This document shows, piece by piece, positions 9,423 to 18,127 of a stretch of DNA of 39,381 bases (the stretch's first letter is position 1; every line of letters begins with the position of its first letter). The translations under genes and the position numbers were made by a program. Origin of the DNA: Clostridia bacterium (GTDB lineage Bacteria; Bacillota; Clostridia; Oscillospirales; Acutalibacteraceae); assembly GCA_900769535.1 (NCBI GenBank), contig CAAGHB010000017.1:1-39381 (forward strand). Direction: 5' to 3'. The notes under the pieces are model-generated. The model worked only from the letters and a program-made list of their open reading frames with translations. It did no database searches and was not told where the DNA came from.

Positions 9423-10015
9423 GAATACTTGTTTTTGGCGGAACTTTTAATCCCGTTCACGTTGGCCACGTAGAAATGCTGAAAAAGGCGCAGGAGGTTA
9501 TTTCACCCGATTTAACCCTTGTAATACCTACATTTTTGCCTCCTCATAAATCGGTGAGTTCAGACTTTCTTTCGTCAGCCGATCGGCTCAATATGTGTAA
9601 ACTTGCTTTTGACGAGTTTGAAAACACCGAGGTTTCGGATATTGAAATCGAGACAAAGCAAAAGAGTTATAGCGTAATTACCTTTTCAAAACTGCATAAA
9701 ATATATCCCGAGGCCGAGTTTGTTATGCTGTGCGGTGCAGATATGTTTTTAACCCTCAAAACGTGGTATAAATATGACGAGCTTATTAAGCTGACCGCTT
9801 TCTGCGCTTTACCTCGAAAAGAGGGTGCAGATAAGCTTATAGAATACGCAAAAATCGTCGAAAATGACGGCGGAAAATGCATTGTGATTGATGAAACGGT
9901 TACCGATATTTCATCAACCGAAATCCGCCAAAGGTTAATAAAGAACGAAGATATTTCGAGGTTGGTTCCCTACAAGGTTTGCGAATATATTGAGAATAAT
10001 AATTTATTCAGGTGA
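9419..10015 (+). CDS. nadD: Nicotinate-nucleotide adenylyltransferase NadD
   Basis: NadD adenylates nicotinate mononucleotide to deamido-NAD in NAD synthesis. It shows the nucleotidyltransferase signature GGTFNPVHVGHVEML (residues 6-20) with the HxGH-type motif, the LPPHK phosphate-contact region, a LCGADMFLTLKTW segment and the C-terminal SSTEIRQRL motif that binds ATP. Its 198 residues match the family. It overlaps yhbY by four bases and precedes yqeK by 11 bp. The order nadD-yqeK-rsfS is conserved in Firmicutes. Confidence 0.96.
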   Translation: MRILVFGGTFNPVHVGHVEMLKKAQEVISPDLTLVIPTFLPPHKSVSSDFLSSADRLNMCKLAFDEFENTEVSDIEIETKQKSYSVITFSKLHKIYPEAEFVMLCGADMFLTLKTWYKYDELIKLTAFCALPRKEGADKLIEYAKIVENDGGKCIVIDETVTDISSTEIRQRLIKNEDISRLVPYKVCEYIENNNLFR

Positions 10016-10026
10016 AAAGATAAAAA

Positions 10027-10587
10027 ATGAATGTTGATTATAAGGAAATAATAAAGCCGAAGCTTACGGCAAAGCGATATTTTCACTCTCTTTGTGTTGC
10101 CGAAGAGGCGGTAATATTAGCTGAAAAATATGGCTGTGATACCGAAAAAGCATATGTTGCAGGTATTTTACACGATATAATGAAGGACATTTCTAAGGAA
10201 GAAATGTTGAAAATGTTTAAAGAGTTTGGTATAATACTGACCGATGTCGAAAAACAGGCACCGAAATTATGGCATGCAATTCTCGGTAGTGAATATATCA
10301 GACGCGAACTTAAAATTGACGATGAAGAGATAATTTCGGCGGTTAGGTATCATACAACGGCAAAGCCCGATATGACGCTGCTCGAAAAGATAATTTATCT
10401 CGCTGATTTTACTTCGCAGGACAGAGATTATAATGGCGTTGACGAAATGCGAATAGCAGTTCGCGAAGATTTAACAGTCGCGATGAAAGAGGCGCTTAAA
10501 TTTTCGGTAGCAGATCTCGTTAGTCAGGAAAAAGCAATTCACCCCGATACGATTGCCGCGTATAACCAAGTGTTTATGAATATGTGA
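10027..10587 (+). CDS. yqeK: YqeK family HD-domain hydrolase (symmetrical Ap4A hydrolase type)
   Basis: This is an HD-superfamily metal-dependent phosphohydrolase. Studied YqeK members split diadenosine tetraphosphate symmetrically into two ADP. The metal-binding pattern is visible: His in RYFHSLCVAE, the HD pair in GILHDIMKD, His in LWHAILGSEY, and the later HTT and DFTSQDR motifs. The length is 186 residues. It lies between nadD and rsfS as in Bacillus and most Clostridia. The biochemical role is taken from the family. Confidence 0.93.
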   Translation: MNVDYKEIIKPKLTAKRYFHSLCVAEEAVILAEKYGCDTEKAYVAGILHDIMKDISKEEMLKMFKEFGIILTDVEKQAPKLWHAILGSEYIRRELKIDDEEIISAVRYHTTAKPDMTLLEKIIYLADFTSQDRDYNGVDEMRIAVREDLTVAMKEALKFSVADLVSQEKAIHPDTIAAYNQVFMNM

Positions 10588-10596
10588 GGAATAAAT

Positions 10597-10959
10597 ATGA
10601 AAACAAATGAAATTTTAAAGATAGCCGTCGAGGCACTTGATTCAAAAAAAGCAGCTGATATTCAGGCCATTGAGGTTGGAGACCTCACCATTTTAACCGA
10701 ATATTTTGTTATAGCTAACGGTACGTCATCAACCCACGTGCGTTCTCTTGCCGAGGAGGTTGAGTTCAAGCTTTCACAGCAGGGACTTGAACCCCATCAT
10801 ATCGAAGGTAAGGCAACCGGCTGGATTTTGCTTGATTACGATACCGTTATTGTTCATGTTTTTACCGCAGATGCGAGAGAGTTCTATTCCCTCGATAAAC
10901 AGTGGCAGGACGGAAAAATCATCGACATCAGCGAATTTATAGCTCAGCAGGGGGAATAA
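10597..10959 (+). CDS. rsfS: Ribosome silencing factor RsfS (YbeB/Iojap)
   Basis: RsfS binds ribosomal protein L14 and blocks subunit joining when nutrients are short. The family is recognised by the AADIQAIEVGDLT segment near residues 18-30, the FVIANGTSSTHVRSLAEEVE stretch, and GWILLDYDTVIVHVF near the C-terminus, followed by an aromatic FYSLDKQW motif. At 120 residues it is full length. It has a GAGGA ribosome binding site and lies 3 bp before leuS. The LytR-CpsA-Psr gene that often sits between yqeK and rsfS in Clostridia is absent. Confidence 0.95.
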   Translation: MKTNEILKIAVEALDSKKAADIQAIEVGDLTILTEYFVIANGTSSTHVRSLAEEVEFKLSQQGLEPHHIEGKATGWILLDYDTVIVHVFTADAREFYSLDKQWQDGKIIDISEFIAQQGE

Positions 10960-10962
10960 AAG

Positions 10963-13371
10963 ATGAAATACGATTTTAGCAGCGTAGAAAAGAAATGGCA
11001 GGATAGATGGGACGAAAGCGGCGTTTTCCATGCAAAGAATGATAGCGACAAGCCAAGTTTTTTCGGATTGGTAGAGTTTCCTTATCCGTCAGCACAGGGA
11101 CTTCACGTAGGTCATCCCCGTTCATACACAGCGCTTGATATTATTTGCCGTAAAAAGCGACTCGAAGGATACAACGTTCTCTATCCGATTGGTTGGGACG
11201 CATTTGGTCTCCCGACCGAAAACTTTGCGATAAAGAATCACGTTCACCCCGAAATCGTTACAAAGAATAACGTAGCAAATTTCAAAAGACAGCTTAAATC
11301 ACTCGGCTTCTCTTTTGACTGGTCACGCGAAATTAACACAACCGACCCCGAATATTTCAAGTGGACACAGTGGATTTTTCTTCAAATGTTCAAAAAGGGC
11401 CTCGCTTATAAAAAGGAGATGGCTGTAAACTGGTGTACCTCTTGTAAATGCGTTCTTGCGAATGAGGAGGTTGTAAACGGCGTTTGTGAAAGATGCGGAA
11501 GCGAGGTTGTTCATAAGACAAAGAGTCAGTGGATGCTCAAAATTACCGCTTATGCTGAGCGTTTGCTCAATGACCTTGACACCGTAGATTATATCGAGAG
11601 GGTAAAGACTCAGCAGCGTAACTGGATTGGTCGTTCAACCGGCGCAGAGGTGAAATTCGAAACCACGCTCGGTGACGACCTGATGATTTATACAACCCGT
11701 CCCGATACACTTTTTGGCGCTACATATATGGTAATTTCGCCCGAGCATCCGCTTATTGAAAAGTGGGCTGACAAGCTTTCGAACATTGACGCTGTCAGAG
11801 ATTATCAGGTCGAAGCGTCTAAAAAATCCGATTTTGAACGCACCGAACTTGTAAAGGAAAAGACTGGCGTTAAGCTTGAAGGTGTAAAGGCAATCAATCC
11901 CGTTAATAATACCGAAATTCCGATTTTTATTTCGGATTACGTTCTCATTTCTTACGGTACGGGCGCAATTATGGCTGTACCTGCTCACGATACTCGTGAC
12001 TGGGAATTCGCTAAAAAGTTTGACCTCCCGATTATCGAGGTTGTAAAGGGTGGCGAGGTCGAAAAAGAGGCATTTACCGATTGCGCAACCGGAATTATGG
12101 TTAATTCGGGCTTCCTCGATGGAAAGAGCGTCGAAGAAGCAAAGGTAAGCATTGTTGAATGGCTTACCGAAAAGGGCGTAGGCGCTCAAAAGGTTAATTA
12201 CAAGCTTCGCGATTGGGTATTCTCTCGTCAGAGATACTGGGGCGAACCTATTCCGATTGTTCACTGTGACTGCTGTGGTTACGTTCCCGTTGATGAAGCC
12301 GACCTTCCGATTCGTTTACCGAATGTTGAGTCGTATGAGCCGACCGATAGCGGCGAATCACCTCTCGCAAACATTCCCGAATGGTACAATACCACCTGTC
12401 CGAAGTGTGGCAAACCTGCAAGGCGTGAGCTTGATACAATGCCTCAGTGGGCAGGTTCATCGTGGTATTTCCTTCGTTACTGCGACCCGCACAATACCGA
12501 GTGCCTCGCTTCAAAGGAAGCTCTCGAATACTGGATGCCTGTTACCTGGTATAACGGCGGTATGGAGCATACTACACTTCATCTGCTTTATAGCCGCTTT
12601 TGGCACAAATTCCTTTATGATATCGGCGTTGTTCCCACCTGTGAACCGTATGGAAAGAGAACAAGTCACGGCATGATTCTCGGCGAAAACGGAGAAAAGA
12701 TGTCAAAATCGCGCGGAAATGTAGTTAACCCCGACGATATCGTTAACGAATACGGCGCCGATACAATGCGTCTTTACGAAATGTTTATCGGTGATTTCGA
12801 GAAGGCAGCACCCTGGAGCTCGGCTTCAATTAAGGGTTGTAAGCGTTTCCTTGAACGTATTTGGGGACTCGGTGAAAACGTGATAGGCGGTGACGGCTAC
12901 CGTGACTTTATGGTAGGCGAAATGAACCGTACTATTAAAAAGGTTACCGAAGACATTGACGAAATGAAGTTTAATACTGCTATTGCGGCTCTTATGGCTT
13001 TAATCAACGTTATTGCCGAAAAGGGCGGAAAGGTAACACTCGACGAGCTGAAAACCATCCTCCTTCTTGTCAGCCCGTTTGCTCCGCATCTCGCCGAGGA
13101 AATGTGGGAAATGTTCGCATTCGGCGGTACAATCAACGATCAGTCATGGCCAAAGTATGATGCCGCAAAATGCATTGATAACGAGGTCGAAATCGTTGTT
13201 CAGGTTAATGGAAAAATCAGAGCAAGAATGAGCGTTGGTATTGATGAAGCTCAGGATGCCGTTATCGAAAAGGCAAAGAATAACGAAAAGGTTGCCGCCG
13301 AAATAAGTGGCAAGACTGTTATTAAGGAGCTTTACGTCAAGGGCAAACTTGTAAACATCGTTGTAAAGTAA
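10963..13371 (+). CDS. leuS: Leucine--tRNA ligase
   Basis: LeuRS charges tRNA-Leu with leucine. The class I signature HVGH is at residues 48-51 and KMSKS at 579-583. The inserted CP1 editing domain, with its threonine-rich TTRPDTLFGATY segment, lies in between. A Cys cluster (CTSCKC...CERCG) marks a zinc ribbon. The 802 residues match bacterial LeuRS. It is the last gene of the long operon. Only three bases separate it from rsfS, so there is no room for a T-box leader of its own and control would have to come from the operon promoter. A strong bidirectional terminator follows. Confidence 0.98.
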   Translation: MKYDFSSVEKKWQDRWDESGVFHAKNDSDKPSFFGLVEFPYPSAQGLHVGHPRSYTALDIICRKKRLEGYNVLYPIGWDAFGLPTENFAIKNHVHPEIVTKNNVANFKRQLKSLGFSFDWSREINTTDPEYFKWTQWIFLQMFKKGLAYKKEMAVNWCTSCKCVLANEEVVNGVCERCGSEVVHKTKSQWMLKITAYAERLLNDLDTVDYIERVKTQQRNWIGRSTGAEVKFETTLGDDLMIYTTRPDTLFGATYMVISPEHPLIEKWADKLSNIDAVRDYQVEASKKSDFERTELVKEKTGVKLEGVKAINPVNNTEIPIFISDYVLISYGTGAIMAVPAHDTRDWEFAKKFDLPIIEVVKGGEVEKEAFTDCATGIMVNSGFLDGKSVEEAKVSIVEWLTEKGVGAQKVNYKLRDWVFSRQRYWGEPIPIVHCDCCGYVPVDEADLPIRLPNVESYEPTDSGESPLANIPEWYNTTCPKCGKPARRELDTMPQWAGSSWYFLRYCDPHNTECLASKEALEYWMPVTWYNGGMEHTTLHLLYSRFWHKFLYDIGVVPTCEPYGKRTSHGMILGENGEKMSKSRGNVVNPDDIVNEYGADTMRLYEMFIGDFEKAAPWSSASIKGCKRFLERIWGLGENVIGGDGYRDFMVGEMNRTIKKVTEDIDEMKFNTAIAALMALINVIAEKGGKVTLDELKTILLLVSPFAPHLAEEMWEMFAFGGTINDQSWPKYDAAKCIDNEVEIVVQVNGKIRARMSVGIDEAQDAVIEKAKNNEKVAAEISGKTVIKELYVKGKLVNIVVK

Positions 13372-13381
13372 TAATGATATA

Positions 13382-13417
13382 AAAAACACCGTTGCGATTA
13401 AGCAACGGTGTTTTTTT
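13382..13417. terminator. Bidirectional intrinsic terminator between leuS and the UPF0210 gene
   Basis: AAAAACACCGTTGC (13382-13395) pairs perfectly with GCAACGGTGTTTTT (13402-13415) around a GATTAA loop. A-tract and T-tract flanks let it work for leuS on the + strand and for the convergent UPF0210 gene on the - strand. Confidence 0.93.
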
Positions 13418-13430
13418 ATATATTTATTTA

Positions 13431-14792
13431 TTAGTTTTTGAGACTCTGGAGAGGTGCGGGGAGACGACCGCCGCGATTGATGAATATTTCGGGTGAGCCG
13501 GTATTTACTCTCATAACCGGACCGCCGCCAAGCAATCCGCCGAATGAAAGCTCATCGCCAATCTTTTTACCAATTGCGGGAATGAGACGTACGGCAGTAG
13601 TCTTGCTATTTACCATACCTATTGCCGCTTCGTCAGCGATGATGGCTGAAATTACTTCGGCAGGTGTGTCGCCCGGAATGTTAATCATATCGAGACCAAC
13701 CGAGCAAACGGCCGTCATAGCTTCAAGCTTTTCGAGAATGAGGCAACCGCTTCTGGCCGCGTCAATCATACCTGCATCCTCGGTTACGGGGATGAAAGCG
13801 CCCGAAAGACCGCCAACGTGTGACGAAGCCATAACGCCGCCTTTTTTAACAGCGTCGTTGAGAAGGGCAAGTGCGGCAGTTGTGCCGCAGCAGCCGCATT
13901 GTTCAAGTCCCATTTCCTCGAGAATATGAGCAACCGAGTCACCGATTGCAGGTGTGGGTGCGAGAGAAAGGTCAACGATGCCAAAGGGAACACAAAGGCG
14001 TGACGATGCCTCTTTTGCAACAAGCTGACCCATACGGGTAATCTTGAACGCAGTACGCTTAATGAGGTCGGCAACCTCGGTAATGTTTGCGCTCTTGTCA
14101 AGCTTTGAAAGAGCGGCTCTGACTACACCGGGACCCGAAACGCCAACGTTGATTACACAGTCGGCCTCGCCAACTCCGTGGAATGCGCCTGCCATAAAGG
14201 GATTATCCTCGGGAGCGTTACAGAATACAACCAATTTTGCCGCGCCGATACAGTCGCGGTCTGCGGTCAGTTCGGCTGCCTTTTTGATAGCTTTACCCAT
14301 CATTTTAACGGCATCCATATTGATACCGGCCTTTGTCGAGCCGATATTGACCGACGAGCAAACATGGTCGGTTGTAGCAAGTGCTTCGGGTATGCTTTCG
14401 ATTAAGGCATAGTCGCCGTTTGAAAAACCCTTTTGAACCAATGCGCTGTAACCGCCGATAAAGTTGACGCCGACAGTCATAGCCGCCTTTTCAAGAGTGT
14501 GTGCAAACTTGACAATATTACTTGTCTGGCAAGCGGAAGCAAGCATTGCGATAGGTGTAACCGAAATTCTCTTGTTTATAATCGGAATGCCGTATTCCTT
14601 TTCGATTTGGTTACATACAGGAACGAGATTGTGTGCATAACGGACAATTTTATCATAAACCTTGTTACAAGCGGCATCAATGTCGCTGTCGATACAGTCG
14701 AGCAGGGAAATACCCATCGTAACGGTGCGAATATCAAGATTTTCGTCCTGAATCATTGATATAGTTTCGAGAATATCTTTTGTATTAAGCAT
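13431..14792 (-). CDS. UPF0210 / PFL family protein
   Basis: This belongs to the UPF0210 (DUF711, PFL-like) family, which is structurally related to glycyl radical enzymes but has no established reaction. The whole 453-residue protein follows the family pattern: a start near MLNTKDILETI, a DIRTVTMGISL segment, the small-residue-rich CVINVGVSGPGVVRAAL and LAPTPAIGDSVAHILEEMG regions, and a C-terminal FGGLLGGGPVMRVN block. The ATG at 14792 has an AAAGGTGAT ribosome binding site. It lies 13 bp behind the ACT-domain gene and is read from the same promoter. The pairing of these two families recurs in Firmicutes and suggests that the ACT protein regulates it or forms a complex with it. Confidence 0.93.
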   Translation of the reverse strand: MLNTKDILETISMIQDENLDIRTVTMGISLLDCIDSDIDAACNKVYDKIVRYAHNLVPVCNQIEKEYGIPIINKRISVTPIAMLASACQTSNIVKFAHTLEKAAMTVGVNFIGGYSALVQKGFSNGDYALIESIPEALATTDHVCSSVNIGSTKAGINMDAVKMMGKAIKKAAELTADRDCIGAAKLVVFCNAPEDNPFMAGAFHGVGEADCVINVGVSGPGVVRAALSKLDKSANITEVADLIKRTAFKITRMGQLVAKEASSRLCVPFGIVDLSLAPTPAIGDSVAHILEEMGLEQCGCCGTTAALALLNDAVKKGGVMASSHVGGLSGAFIPVTEDAGMIDAARSGCLILEKLEAMTAVCSVGLDMINIPGDTPAEVISAIIADEAAIGMVNSKTTAVRLIPAIGKKIGDELSFGGLLGGGPVMRVNTGSPEIFINRGGRLPAPLQSLKN

Positions 14793-14805
14793 TATGTATC
14801 ACCTT

Positions 14806-15081
14806 TTATATTTTGTGCATGGAGTTAAAAATATCCTCATGCATTACGTGAATAGAAAGATTGTCCTTCTCGCCGAGCTCGGCTGCTGCATCGGAAAAAC
14901 TGTTAAAATCAGTTTTAATGTTATCAATTTCGCACAGCATAATCATACAGAAAAGGTCCTGCATAACCGTTTGGTTAATGTCAACGATATTGACGTTGTG
15001 TGTCGAGCATAGAGAAGCAATCTTTGCCATAATTCCTACGGTGTCTTTGCCGACAACTGTTAAAATAGCTCTCATTTCCAT
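14806..15081 (-). CDS. ACT-domain protein (UPF0237 family)
   Basis: This 91-residue protein is a single ACT domain. It begins with MRAILTVVGKDTVGIMAKIA, the usual ACT strand-loop-helix with the ligand-binding Gly, followed by HNVNIVDINQTVM and a second helix. ACT domains usually bind amino acids, but the ligand is not evident here. The start has an AAAGAGG ribosome binding site. It is the first gene of a two-gene - strand operon with the UPF0210 gene and has a good promoter just upstream. Confidence 0.93.
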   Translation of the reverse strand: MEMRAILTVVGKDTVGIMAKIASLCSTHNVNIVDINQTVMQDLFCMIMLCEIDNIKTDFNSFSDAAAELGEKDNLSIHVMHEDIFNSMHKI

Positions 15082-15106
15082 AACCTCTTTTAATAAATTT
15101 CATTGT

Positions 15107-15135
15107 ATTATACCATAATTCAGCATTAAAGTAAA
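15107..15135 (-). promoter_or_regulatory. Sigma-A-type promoter for the ACT/UPF0210 operon
   Basis: On the - strand, TTTACT (15130-15135) and TATAAT (15107-15112) are separated by 17 bp. The -10 is preceded by TGG, an extended -10. It lies about 25 bp before the ACT-domain start codon. Confidence 0.75.
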
Positions 15136-15173
15136 TGATTATTTGATATTTATATTTTTTTGCTAAAAAATGT

Positions 15174-15202
15174 TTTACTTATTGATGTATATATGTTATA
15201 AT
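15174..15202 (+). promoter_or_regulatory. Sigma-A-type promoter for the membrane protein/Lrp/aminotransferase operon
   Basis: TTTACT (15174-15179) and TATAAT (15197-15202) are 17 bp apart, with TGT before the -10. It is divergent from, and almost a copy of, the promoter at 15107-15135. Confidence 0.75.
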
Positions 15203-15234
15203 GCTTATAATTTTACAAACGGAGGCGTTTTATT

Positions 15235-15588
15235 TTGGCTAGATCAATTATGCAAGCCGATGAAGGCGAAAAGAACAGAAAAGTAACGATAACTAACAGA
15301 CAGCGTAATGGACTTCTTGTTATGGTAGGAATTCAGGCGTTTTGTATTCTATTTGTTTATACCTGCTTTTTCCTTTCGTCAATAGCTGATGTTTCTTGGG
15401 CCGGCGCTGCAAGTATTTTCAGTATATTTCTTTACGTTATGATTTTTCTTAAATACTGTCAAGCTACCCAGGCACTTGCTGATTTCGGTATTCGTCTTAA
15501 ATGGATAAAATGGACAAAAATTCTTAGCCCTGTTCTTTACGTTCCTGCGCTTATTTTAGCTGTTCTCTGGATTAGCGGAGCAGGTTGA
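15235..15588 (+). CDS. Small three-helix membrane protein, unrecognised
   Basis: I do not recognise this 117-residue protein. After a charged N-terminus of about 25 residues it has three hydrophobic segments, near residues 28-48, 55-75 and 94-114. Short basic stretches such as RLKWIKW lie between the last two. The start is TTG at 15235, preceded by GGAGGC (15221-15226) at 8-nt spacing and a clear promoter, so it is very probably expressed. It is the first gene of an operon with an Lrp-type regulator, an aminotransferase and ispE. A link to amino acid transport or sensing is possible, but nothing in the sequence shows it. Confidence 0.75.
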   Translation: MARSIMQADEGEKNRKVTITNRQRNGLLVMVGIQAFCILFVYTCFFLSSIADVSWAGAASIFSIFLYVMIFLKYCQATQALADFGIRLKWIKWTKILSPVLYVPALILAVLWISGAG

Positions 15589-15604
15589 TGGAGTGATTAT
15601 AGAT

Positions 15605-16087
15605 ATGAGAAATCGACTTTTATCTTTACTTGAAGAAAATGCGAGATATTCGGTGGAAGAGCTTGCGCTTATGCTTGGAAGCGACGCCGAAACTGTTGCC
15701 GCCGAAATGGCTGAGCTTCATAAGGACGGTATTATTCGAGGATATACTGCGCTCATTAACTGGGACAAGGTTGATAATACCCACGTCACTGCAATTATTG
15801 AGCTAAAAGTAACGCCTCAGCCGGATGCCGGATTCGAGGATATTGCCGAGCGTGTGATGAGATTTGAACACGTTGAGTCGGTGTATCTTATGTCTGGCGG
15901 ATACGACCTTTGCGTAATTGTAAAGGGCAGAAGCTTTCAGGAAATTGCCATGTTCGTCGCAAAACGACTTGCTACAATAGCCGGCGTTGTTTCAACAGCG
16001 ACACATTTTATACTCAGAACTTATAAAGATAACGGTATCGAAATTCAGGATACAAAACTTGATGATAGGGAGAACGTTTCGTTCTAA
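15605..16087 (+). CDS. Lrp/AsnC family transcriptional regulator
   Basis: This is a feast/famine regulator of 160 residues. A winged helix-turn-helix fills about residues 1-50 (YSVEELALMLGSDAETVAAE, then GIIRGYTALINWDKV). A RAM (ACT-like) effector domain with VESVYLMSGGYDLCVIVKG lies at about 65-145. Such proteins form octamers and sense amino acids. The ATG at 15605 is preferred because GGAGTG (15589-15594) sits about 10 bp before it; a GTG at 15593 overlaps that site. Its stop shares one base with the aminotransferase start (TAATG), so the pair is tightly coupled and the regulator may control or sense the product of its neighbour. Confidence 0.93.
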   Translation: MRNRLLSLLEENARYSVEELALMLGSDAETVAAEMAELHKDGIIRGYTALINWDKVDNTHVTAIIELKVTPQPDAGFEDIAERVMRFEHVESVYLMSGGYDLCVIVKGRSFQEIAMFVAKRLATIAGVVSTATHFILRTYKDNGIEIQDTKLDDRENVSF

Positions 16088-17256
16088 TGGATTTTAACAA
16101 GCTTCTTAATCGCGCTGTATTGGATACAAAGCCTTCGGGCATTCGAAAGTATTTTGATATAGCCGAAAAAATGGATAACGTTATATCTCTTGGTGTCGGT
16201 GAGCCCGATTTTGCTACTCCTTGGCATATCAGACAGGCGGGTATTCAATCTCTCGAAGACAAGAAAACCCGATACACCGCAAACAGAGGTATCGTCACAC
16301 TTCGCAATGAAGTGTCGAAATATTTAAAACGCAGATATAATCTTTGCTACAACGCCGAAAGTGATATTCTCGTCACTGTTGGCGGTAGCGAAGGAATTGA
16401 TTGCGCCATAAGAGCCATTGTTAACCCCGGTGATGAGGTTATTATCCCTCAACCGAGCTTTGTTTGCTACGAGCCGATTGTTCGTCTTGCAGGTGGTGTG
16501 CCGGTATTTATTAACACAGTTGAAGAAAATGATTTTAGGTTAACTGCTGACGAGCTTAAATCAGCAATTACAGATAAAACAAAGCTGCTTATTTTGCCAT
16601 ATCCGTGTAATCCTACGGGTGCAATCATGGATAAAAATGACCTTGAAGCTATTGCCGCAGTATTAAGAGATACCGAAATTCTTGTTCTTTCCGACGAGAT
16701 ATATTGTGAGCTTACATACGGTACTAACCATGTCTCTATCGCTGAAATTGATGGAATGATGGAAAGAACTGTTCTTATTGGTGGATTTTCTAAATCACAT
16801 TCAATGACCGGTTGGCGAATGGGATATGCCTGCGCTAACTCGGAGATAATGAAACAAATGGTCAAAATTCATCAGTACGCCATTATGAGCGCACCGACTA
16901 CATCGCAGTTTGCGGCCATTGAAGCTCTTCAAAACGGCGACGAAGATATTATTAAGATGCGAAATCAGTACGATGCAAGAAGGCGGTATATGGTCAATGG
17001 ATTTAATAAAATCGGGCTTCATTGCTTCGAACCGAAGGGTGCATTTTACGCCTTCCCCTGTATAAAGAGTACAGGTCTTTCATCCAACGAATTTTGTGAA
17101 AGATTGCTTCGTGAATATCACGTCGCAGTAATACCGGGTGACGCTTTTGGCGAATGTGGGGAAGGATATATCCGCGTTTCGTATTGCTACTCAATCGAAC
17201 ATATCGAAGAGGCGCTTAAACGTATCGAACTATTTGTAAATAAGCTAAAAGGATAA
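16087..17256 (+). CDS. PLP-dependent class I/II aminotransferase
   Basis: This 389-residue aminotransferase is of aspartate/aromatic subgroup I-gamma type. The PLP Schiff-base lysine is Lys236 in GGFSKSHSMTGWRMGYA. The PLP-ring Asp-x-x-Tyr appears in LSDEIYCELTY, and YPCNPTGAIM and the C-terminal YIRVSYC arginine (binding the substrate carboxylate) are present. Relatives act on alanine, aspartate or aromatic amino acids, and substrate cannot be decided here. It differs from dapL at 37311 in sequence and context. It overlaps the Lrp gene by one base and lies 7 bp before ispE. Confidence 0.93.
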   Translation: MDFNKLLNRAVLDTKPSGIRKYFDIAEKMDNVISLGVGEPDFATPWHIRQAGIQSLEDKKTRYTANRGIVTLRNEVSKYLKRRYNLCYNAESDILVTVGGSEGIDCAIRAIVNPGDEVIIPQPSFVCYEPIVRLAGGVPVFINTVEENDFRLTADELKSAITDKTKLLILPYPCNPTGAIMDKNDLEAIAAVLRDTEILVLSDEIYCELTYGTNHVSIAEIDGMMERTVLIGGFSKSHSMTGWRMGYACANSEIMKQMVKIHQYAIMSAPTTSQFAAIEALQNGDEDIIKMRNQYDARRRYMVNGFNKIGLHCFEPKGAFYAFPCIKSTGLSSNEFCERLLREYHVAVIPGDAFGECGEGYIRVSYCYSIEHIEEALKRIELFVNKLKG

Positions 17257-17263
17257 GGTTTTT

Positions 17264-18121
17264 ATGAAATTATCTGCGCTTGCTTATGCAAAAATTAACC
17301 TTTTTTTAAAGGTTACGGGAAAAAGAAATGACGGACTGCATGATCTTGATATGATTATGCAGTCTATTTCACTTGCAGATAAGGTGATTATAGAGGAAAC
17401 CGACTGCGGCGGCATTAAGGTTATCTGCGACTCGAATATAATTGACGATAACATTGCCGAGACGGCAGCTTTGGAATACTTTAAACGCGCTAATATATCG
17501 GCTCAGAATATTCAAATCAGAATTGAAAAGAATATTCCCGTTAGCGCAGGACTTGCAGGTGGAAGCACCGATGCAGCAGCTGTTCTGTTTCTGCTAAATC
17601 GTATGTATTCGAAATTGACGGAAAATGAATTGGTTAATTTGGCGGGAGAAATAGGCGCCGATGTACCTTTTTGCTTGGTAGGAGGAACTGCGAGGGTAAA
17701 GGGCTTCGGCGACATTATTGAAAAACTGAATTTACCGAATAATTATCATCTTGTGTTAGTTAAATCGGGCATAAAGAAGTCGACCGGTTATATGTATTCG
17801 TTAATTGACGGTTTAGGCGAGACTGCGGATGTAAGCGCTGATGATTTGCTTGAAAGAATTCATACAGATGATCTAAGCGGTTTTCAATTCATGCATAATG
17901 ATTTTATGCGGTTTTGGGATGACACGGTATCAGTCGATATTCAGAAGGACTTGCTTAACTTCGGCGCAAATGCAGTTTCGTTAAGCGGAAGCGGTCCTAC
18001 GTTCTTTGGCGTTTTTGATAACGCTGAAACGGCCAAAAAATGCTGCAACAGCTTAAAAAATAAATACGAGAATGTTTATCTGTGCCAACCGAAATGCTGC
18101 GGTATTGAAATAATTGAATAA
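17264..18121 (+). CDS. ispE: 4-diphosphocytidyl-2-C-methyl-D-erythritol kinase IspE
   Basis: IspE phosphorylates 4-diphosphocytidyl-methylerythritol in the non-mevalonate isoprenoid pathway. It is a GHMP kinase. The start AYAKINLFLKVTGKRNDGLH carries the family lysine and substrate residues, the ATP-binding loop is PVSAGLAGGSTDAAAVL near residues 91-107, and the C-terminal motif is SLSGSGPTFFGVF. The length, 285 residues, is standard. It closes the Lrp/aminotransferase operon. A hairpin with a U-tract begins seven bases after the stop and runs into the spoIIR start. Confidence 0.96.
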   Translation: MKLSALAYAKINLFLKVTGKRNDGLHDLDMIMQSISLADKVIIEETDCGGIKVICDSNIIDDNIAETAALEYFKRANISAQNIQIRIEKNIPVSAGLAGGSTDAAAVLFLLNRMYSKLTENELVNLAGEIGADVPFCLVGGTARVKGFGDIIEKLNLPNNYHLVLVKSGIKKSTGYMYSLIDGLGETADVSADDLLERIHTDDLSGFQFMHNDFMRFWDDTVSVDIQKDLLNFGANAVSLSGSGPTFFGVFDNAETAKKCCNSLKNKYENVYLCQPKCCGIEIIE

Positions 18122-18127
18122 AAAATA

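Noticed and set aside
11635..12514. Open frames of 209 and 88 codons antisense to leuS and a 139-codon frame in a third reading frame.
   Set aside because: They lie wholly within the well-conserved leuS coding sequence, lack ribosome binding sites and show no recognisable domain.
13438..14412. Several + strand open frames (163 and 122 codons) opposite the UPF0210 gene.
   Set aside because: The - strand product matches its family throughout, and these frames are antisense shadows with no ribosome binding site.
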